Below, one piece after another: positions 60,251-64,000 of a DNA stretch of 64,000 nucleotides. The translations under genes were made by a program, and so were the position numbers. Within the stretch, counting starts at the first letter, position 1; each line of letters begins with the position of its first letter. Under the pieces are notes generated by a model. It worked only from the letters and a program-made list of their open reading frames with translations, did not search any database and was not told the origin of the DNA. Origin of the DNA: QAMH01 sp900556425 (GTDB taxonomy: Bacteria; Actinomycetota; Coriobacteriia; Coriobacteriales; QAMH01); assembly GCA_902475535.1 (NCBI GenBank), contig CABRZR010000002.1, forward strand, positions 124,001-188,000, given 5' to 3'.

Positions 60251-61105
60251 TTAGCGCAAGGCTTCTGCTCGCCTTTCCTGCGCCCGCTTGCAAGCGAGTT
60301 TGCCCATCTTCGATGCCATCTTGTGCATCATGAAGTTAGAGGGAAGCCCCCATTGCAGTGTCAGCCGAGCTATGGTGAGCTTCGAGGTTTCCTCGGGCCA
60401 CCACGCCTGCAGGTAGCTGATGAAATGCGTGCCCTCTCCACCGTTCGTCGGCTGCAAGATGAAGTTCCACGTCCAGGCAAAGCCCTTCATCCATTTAGGC
60501 CTCCAGGCAACGGCGAGTTCCTGCGTTGGCTTGAAGCGCGTGTCCGAGTAGGTGAGGATGTATTCGTTGGGCTTGACGTCTACGACTCCCGTACCCATGC
60601 CGTTTTGGTGGTAATACATCCAATCGCCGGGTTGCACGGGCTGCCATTCGGGGCGCACGAAGTAATCGTTGCGAATGTGAAACCCGAAAAGACGCTCGAG
60701 CACCTGGAAGCTATAGAAGCCGGCCTTGGTGAGGTTCATTTGGGCAAGGTACGGATAAAGGTCTTGCGGCGCGCAATCGAAATCGAACGACTGACCACCC
60801 GTGAGTCGGATATCTTCAGGCGAGAGGATGTCATGGCCCGGCAGCGCCTCCTCGCATAGCCTCACTTCTTCCTCCGAGCAGGCGTGCTTCATGCCGTAGC
60901 CTGCGAGCACGCCGAAGCCAATCACGAATACCACGATGCAGCCGACAAGCGTCTGAATCCACCCGAAGTGAATCCAGCAAGTGGTGATTATCGCAACGAG
61001 GATGACCACGCAGAGCCAGAACTGCGGCCAGACACGTGCCCGCATGCGTTTGAGGTGCTCGGCATCCTTTTTGGTTGCCGGAATATAGGGATTTACGTTT
61101 TCCAT
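60251..61105 (-). CDS. SRPBCC (START-like) protein with N-terminal membrane anchor
   Basis: Protein of 284 residues. Two adjacent N-terminal hydrophobic segments (FWLCVVILVAIITTCWIHF and LVGCIVVFVIGFGVLAGYG, about residues 29-70) precede a soluble domain resembling the SRPBCC/polyketide-cyclase hydrophobic-ligand-binding fold. That domain includes QSFDFDCAPQDLYPYLAQMN and TYSDTRFKPTQELAVAWR. It is likely anchored at the membrane facing the cytoplasm and holds a lipid-like ligand. ATG 61105 has AAGGAG upstream; a longer in-frame start at 61207 overlaps the FAD gene. It lies 37 bp after the FAD gene and 42 bp before the ferredoxin gene. Confidence 0.75.
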   Translation of the reverse strand: MENVNPYIPATKKDAEHLKRMRARVWPQFWLCVVILVAIITTCWIHFGWIQTLVGCIVVFVIGFGVLAGYGMKHACSEEEVRLCEEALPGHDILSPEDIRLTGGQSFDFDCAPQDLYPYLAQMNLTKAGFYSFQVLERLFGFHIRNDYFVRPEWQPVQPGDWMYYHQNGMGTGVVDVKPNEYILTYSDTRFKPTQELAVAWRPKWMKGFAWTWNFILQPTNGGEGTHFISYLQAWWPEETSKLTIARLTLQWGLPSNFMMHKMASKMGKLACKRAQERRAEALR

Positions 61106-61142
61106 TGACACTCCTTGATAGGCGCTTGTTGCTCGAGCTTTC

Positions 61143-62282
61143 TTATGCGATGCCCAGAATCCTGTTTGCCGCGTAAATGCCGGAGATGGCTGCCGGTTCG
61201 ACCCCAAGCCCGTTCACATCGCAAGCGATGTAGCAATTGTCGTCCCAATCTTGCCTGAGGATGCTGTCGCCATACGTGAATAGCGCCTCAGGCCAAACGC
61301 GGTACTTGATGACCTCGTATTGGTCAAAATGCTCACCTAGGTCGATTTCATCGCGGCTAAAGACATTGAAAAGGCCATCATCGCGTTGCGCTATGGCGAT
61401 CGTGTCAAATTCGTCGCTATAGTAGTGCGCCTTCGCCTCAGCAATTTGCGCGTTCGGGGTTCCCTTGACGAGGTAGCTCACGAGCTTTGTTGGCTGCCTG
61501 ATTTCCTCGACGCCCAAGAGGCGCTGCGTTGTGAGGCCGGTGGTGGCGACAACGAGATTCTCACAGGTGCGCTCAAGGCCGTCGCTTGTCGTGACCTTCC
61601 AGCTGCCTTGGATCTTCTCCACACCCGTGACCGTTGCAATCTCGACTTTGCCATCAAGCAATGCGATGAACTTGTCTGCATCGAAGGTGAAGTTGAAGAG
61701 CTTTATTACGACGCCTTGTGCGACATTGAGAAAGTCGAGCGCGTTAAGTTCGTTGATGCGGGAGCCCGTGCATGCGTAGGCGAACTTCGATATGAAGTTG
61801 TCAGCAATCTTCTGGATGCCGAGTTCCTCGATGAGCGTGCTTGCTTTCATGTGGTAGAAGCGCTTGATTTTGGGATGGGCATCGAGGGCCTTTGCCGCGG
61901 GCATCGTCTCGCAATCTTTCTTATAACGAGAGTACTCAGGGATGAAGTCCTTGTTCATGAAAGAACGAAACTTCAGAAGCTGGGGCAGGCTCGAGATCAT
62001 GGTGAGGCTCGTGCCCTTGAACTTCTTCGTTGGCGTGCTGTGCAGCATGAGGCTGCCGAGCGCGACTTCGAGATATCCATCCTTGTCGACGATTTTGAAG
62101 GCATTATCGTAGTTTTCCATGCAAAAGACAGCGCCGAAGTTATTGTGCAGCTCGGGGTCGTAGCAAACTCGGCCGCCAAGCTCGTCTGTGATGAGCAGCA
62201 CGTCGCGGCCATTGTCCTTGAGCTTGCGTGCGCAGCTCATGCCGGCGATGCCGCCGCCCACCACTATGGTTTCTGCATCCAT
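61143..62282 (-). CDS. FAD/NAD(P)-dependent oxidoreductase (amine oxidase/desaturase-like)
   Basis: Flavoprotein of about 379 residues. The Rossmann motif is TIVVGGGIAGMSCARKLKDN at the very N-terminus, followed by LLITDELGGRVCYD. A C-terminal FAD-closing segment (YIACDVNGLGVEPAAISGIY) matches the amine oxidase/phytoene-desaturase-like group. ATG 62282 is chosen because GGAGG is six bases upstream; ATG 62285 or 62297 are alternatives. It is the first gene of the minus-strand operon, divergent from the second TetR gene. With the CrtC-like gene it suggests oxidation of an unsaturated lipid. Confidence 0.82.
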   Translation of the reverse strand: MDAETIVVGGGIAGMSCARKLKDNGRDVLLITDELGGRVCYDPELHNNFGAVFCMENYDNAFKIVDKDGYLEVALGSLMLHSTPTKKFKGTSLTMISSLPQLLKFRSFMNKDFIPEYSRYKKDCETMPAAKALDAHPKIKRFYHMKASTLIEELGIQKIADNFISKFAYACTGSRINELNALDFLNVAQGVVIKLFNFTFDADKFIALLDGKVEIATVTGVEKIQGSWKVTTSDGLERTCENLVVATTGLTTQRLLGVEEIRQPTKLVSYLVKGTPNAQIAEAKAHYYSDEFDTIAIAQRDDGLFNVFSRDEIDLGEHFDQYEVIKYRVWPEALFTYGDSILRQDWDDNCYIACDVNGLGVEPAAISGIYAANRILGIA

Positions 62283-62285
62283 CAT

Positions 62286-62486
62286 TTTCCTCCCCATCGT
62301 GCTTCCAAGATGGGGAACATCCTACGCGCGCCTGATATGTCGAATAGACAAACGAGGGCATATCGTCTAGGCGAGGCTTCGCGAACGGCATGATGAGCGT
62401 GATATACTCGCTGGGCTCGATTGTTGCGCAAAGAGCACGCCAGATGAGGTCTTGGGATTAGTTCGCACTGAATTGGTGGAGGGCAT
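62286..62486. promoter_or_regulatory. Divergent promoter region between the FAD operon and the second tetR
   Basis: About 200 bp without a gene. It holds an 8-bp palindrome TTCGCGAA (62378-62385) and a TATACT (62403-62408) in the plus direction. GATATG and CATATC half-sites (about 62331-62363) and a TGTC-N5-GACA repeat lie nearer the FAD gene. These are candidate sites for the TetR paralogues; none is proven. Confidence 0.35.
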
Positions 62487-63074
62487 ATGCCAGACGCAAA
62501 TCTCACGAAGAAACTCTACTGCGATGCGCTTTTGAGCCTCTGCGAAAGCCGCAAGCTATCAGATGTCACTGTCACCGCCCTCGTTGCCCAGGCTGGCACT
62601 GCCAGACAAACGTTTTACAACCATTTCAATGACGTCAACGATCTCATTGGGTATCTGACGACGAACATTCTGGAGACGTACGTACGACCAGCCTATTTCG
62701 CGGAGACCGTTTTCGAGGCATATTCGTTTGCTGTCGAGCACAAGGGCTTCTTCTGCCAGCTGCCCTTTCACGAGGGTCAGAATAACTTTCGCGAGACCTT
62801 TATCTCGTTCATGAGAGAGCTCTTGCGTGAGGAGTTCATCGATGAGGACATGGCCGAGGCGGAGACGCTTTACCGCATCATTGCCATTGACCAGGCGATA
62901 ATCGGGGTTACCGACACGTTCTTGGAATGGTGTCGCAACCAGATGCAGTGGCCCATCGAAATGCTCGTGCGCGTTCAATATGATTCCACGCCCGGCTTCA
63001 TACGGGAAAGTCAGGTGCTGCCCCCACGCCTGTGCAGGGCGTTGGACGGAGCCCAGCTTCCAAAAAGAGGCTAG
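62487..63074 (+). CDS. TetR-like transcriptional regulator (island copy 2)
   Basis: Regulator of 195 residues. The helix-turn-helix is DVTVTALVAQAGTARQTFYN, then HFNDVNDLIGY (about residues 25-55). The C-terminal ligand domain shares EHKGFFCQLPFHEGQNNFRE with the other island regulator (QHHKGFFSQLPDHAGQNNFR). It is divergent from the FAD operon and convergent with uvrA; it ends 20 bp from the uvrA stop. GGAGGGCAT precedes ATG. Confidence 0.88.
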   Translation: MPDANLTKKLYCDALLSLCESRKLSDVTVTALVAQAGTARQTFYNHFNDVNDLIGYLTTNILETYVRPAYFAETVFEAYSFAVEHKGFFCQLPFHEGQNNFRETFISFMRELLREEFIDEDMAEAETLYRIIAIDQAIIGVTDTFLEWCRNQMQWPIEMLVRVQYDSTPGFIRESQVLPPRLCRALDGAQLPKRG

Positions 63075-63094
63075 CGCGTAGTCGTGCGCCTCCG

Positions 63095-64000
63095 CTAAGC
63101 AGGCAGCAGGCCACGCAGGAAGCGCGCGGTGTGGCTCTCCTCGACCTTCGCGACCTTCTCGGGCGTGCCGTAGGCAACGACGGTGCCACCGCCATCGCCA
63201 CCCTCGGGGCCGAGGTCGATGATGCGATCGGCTGCCTTGATGATGTCGAGGTTGTGCTCGATGACGAGCACGGTATTTCCCGCATCGACCAGGCGCTCGA
63301 GCACTTCGAGCAGCTGGCGCACGTCCTCGAAATGCAGGCCGGTCGTCGGCTCGTCGAGGATGTAGAAGGTCTTGCCCGTCTGCACCTTTTGCAGCTCGCT
63401 CGACAACTTGACGCGCTGTGCCTCGCCGCCCGAGAGCGTCGTGGCCGGCTGGCCGAGCGTGATGTAGCCCAACCCGACGTCGTTGAGGGTCTGGAGCTTG
63501 CGCTTGATGCCCGGGATGTTCTCGAAGAACTGGCAGGCCTCGGCAACGGTCATGTCGAGCAGGTCTGCAATCGACTTGCCGCGGTACGTGACCTGCAGCG
63601 TCTCGCGGTTGTAGCGCGCGCCGCCGCACACCTCGCACGGCACGTAGATGTCGGGCAGGAAGTGCATCTCGATCTTGAGCTGGCCATCACCCTTGCATGC
63701 CTCGCAGCGGCCACCGGCGACGTTGAACGAGAAGCGTCCGGCCGAGTATCCGCGGGCGCGGCTCTCGGGCAGGCTCGCGTAGAGCTTGCGGATGTCATCC
63801 CAGACGCCGATATAGGTTGCGGGATTACTGCGCGGCGTGCGTCCGATGGGGGACTGGTCGATATCGACGACCTTGTCGATGAGCTCGACGCCTTCGAGCG
63901 AGCGGTGCTTGCCCACGCGCTTGCGCGTACGCATGACCTGGTTGGATAACGCAGGTGCGAGCGTGTCGGTGACAAGCGAGCTCTTACCCGAACCGCTCAC
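63095..64000 (-). CDS. uvrA: UvrABC system protein A (partial, 5' part beyond window)
   Basis: C-terminal 301 residues of the DNA-damage recognition ATPase. It starts at the second Walker A (SGSGKSSLVTDTLA). The zinc-binding module is visible (GGRCEACKGDGQ with YVPCEVCGGARYN), as are the ABC signature (LSGGEAQRVKL), Walker B (YILDEPTTGLHFED) and the switch histidine (LVIEHNLDII). The final residues (TARFLRGLLPA) are encoded inside the 34-bp direct repeat. It works with UvrB/UvrC and is recruited by Mfd, whose gene is on the other side of the island. Confidence 0.96.
   Translation of the reverse strand: MSGSGKSSLVTDTLAPALSNQVMRTRKRVGKHRSLEGVELIDKVVDIDQSPIGRTPRSNPATYIGVWDDIRKLYASLPESRARGYSAGRFSFNVAGGRCEACKGDGQLKIEMHFLPDIYVPCEVCGGARYNRETLQVTYRGKSIADLLDMTVAEACQFFENIPGIKRKLQTLNDVGLGYITLGQPATTLSGGEAQRVKLSSELQKVQTGKTFYILDEPTTGLHFEDVRQLLEVLERLVDAGNTVLVIEHNLDIIKAADRIIDLGPEGGDGGGTVVAYGTPEKVAKVEESHTARFLRGLLPA
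63102..63135 (-). repeat. 34-bp direct repeat at the uvrA 3' end (right att-like site)
   Basis: Identical to 57045-57078 over 34 bp, including the coding sequence for the last residues of UvrA. The similarity breaks on both sides, apart from a loosely matched CGCCTC a few bases outside the repeat. Confidence 0.9.

Larger units (their letters stand above)
57045..63135. mobile_element. Putative accessory island bounded by direct repeats of the uvrA 3' end
   Basis: Six genes lie between mfd and uvrA, bounded by perfect 34-bp direct repeats, the outer one being the live end of uvrA. This is the pattern left when an element integrates at the 3' end of a gene, carries a replacement terminus and displaces the original. 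No integrase, transposase or relaxase is present, so either it is a decayed or mobilised element or the duplication arose by recombination. The intergenic DNA inside is visibly less GC-rich than the surrounding genes. Confidence 0.45.

Noticed and set aside
57045..63135. Search for an integrase or transposase inside the putative island
   Set aside because: None of the six genes resembles a recombinase, so the mobile-element call rests only on the flanking repeat and is kept at low confidence.

Overview
The window is about 64 kb of high-GC DNA, densely coded on both strands. It looks like an anaerobic, gut-type actinobacterium of the class Coriobacteriia, probably an Eggerthellaceae relative (Slackia/Eggerthella-like). 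This is inferred from gene content: a LuxR regulator with a membrane-embedded N-terminus, a DUF5692-type membrane protein, a Tat-exported DMSO-reductase-family enzyme with FeS and NrfD partners, CoA-dehydratase activase genes, a fused LicC-LicA choline protein and a TRAP-TAXI transporter. No rRNA, tRNA, CRISPR array, transposase or integrase was recognised.

Layout. 1-2.1 kb: edge of an ABC exporter ATPase, divergent from a LuxR regulator, then a small acidic protein. 2.1-7.1 kb (minus): K+ channel and cation/proton antiporter, a VWA protein with an HTH-like partner, and a DHA2 efflux pump. 7.1-10.3 kb (minus): three overlapping CoA-dehydratase-activase-family genes. 10.4-13.5 kb: AGCS symporter and DUF5692 protein. 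13.6-18.5 kb (minus): a complete Bce-type module (response regulator, kinase, a 45-residue membrane peptide, ATPase, permease) with matching TTAC-N6-GTAA palindromes at its two promoters. 18.7-28.5 kb (plus): ClC channel, then TetR, radical SAM protein, molybdoenzyme, FeS subunit, NrfD anchor, lipoprotein flavodoxin and CorA. 28.6-32.2 kb (minus): methyltransferase and iron/cobalamin-type ABC importer. 32.5-35.3 kb (plus): choline-phosphate activation locus. 35.4-40.9 kb (minus): DUF2974 hydrolase, CDF transporter, TRAP-TAXI transporter. 41.2-50.9 kb: flavodoxin-fold reductase, lipid kinase, EEP hydrolase, Nudix, Hsp33, RelB/PIN toxin-antitoxin, two secreted lipoproteins, cysteine synthase, NSS symporter. 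51.0-56.8 kb: UbiB-like kinase with phasin (minus) and mfd (plus). 57.0-63.1 kb: a six-gene accessory block between mfd and uvrA. 63.1 kb to end: 3' part of uvrA.

The strongest candidate for an undescribed system is the 57.2-63.1 kb block: a CrtC/AttH-type lipocalin-fold protein, an FAD oxidoreductase, a membrane-anchored SRPBCC protein, a cysteine-rich ferredoxin-like protein and two paralogous TetR regulators. It is bounded by a perfect 34-bp direct repeat of the uvrA 3' end, as if an element had inserted at the end of uvrA and rebuilt the gene terminus. A second candidate is the TetR-controlled radical SAM/molybdoenzyme/NrfD/exported-flavodoxin operon, which looks like a membrane respiratory chain for an unknown acceptor.

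Two families of intergenic repeats run through the window: hairpins built on GGGACA/TGTCCC or GAGACA/TGTCTC, nearly always at gene ends, and copies of a roughly 45-bp repeat beginning TGTCATTTCGAGCG. They account for several spurious ORFs and probably act as terminators or as non-autonomous REP-like elements.
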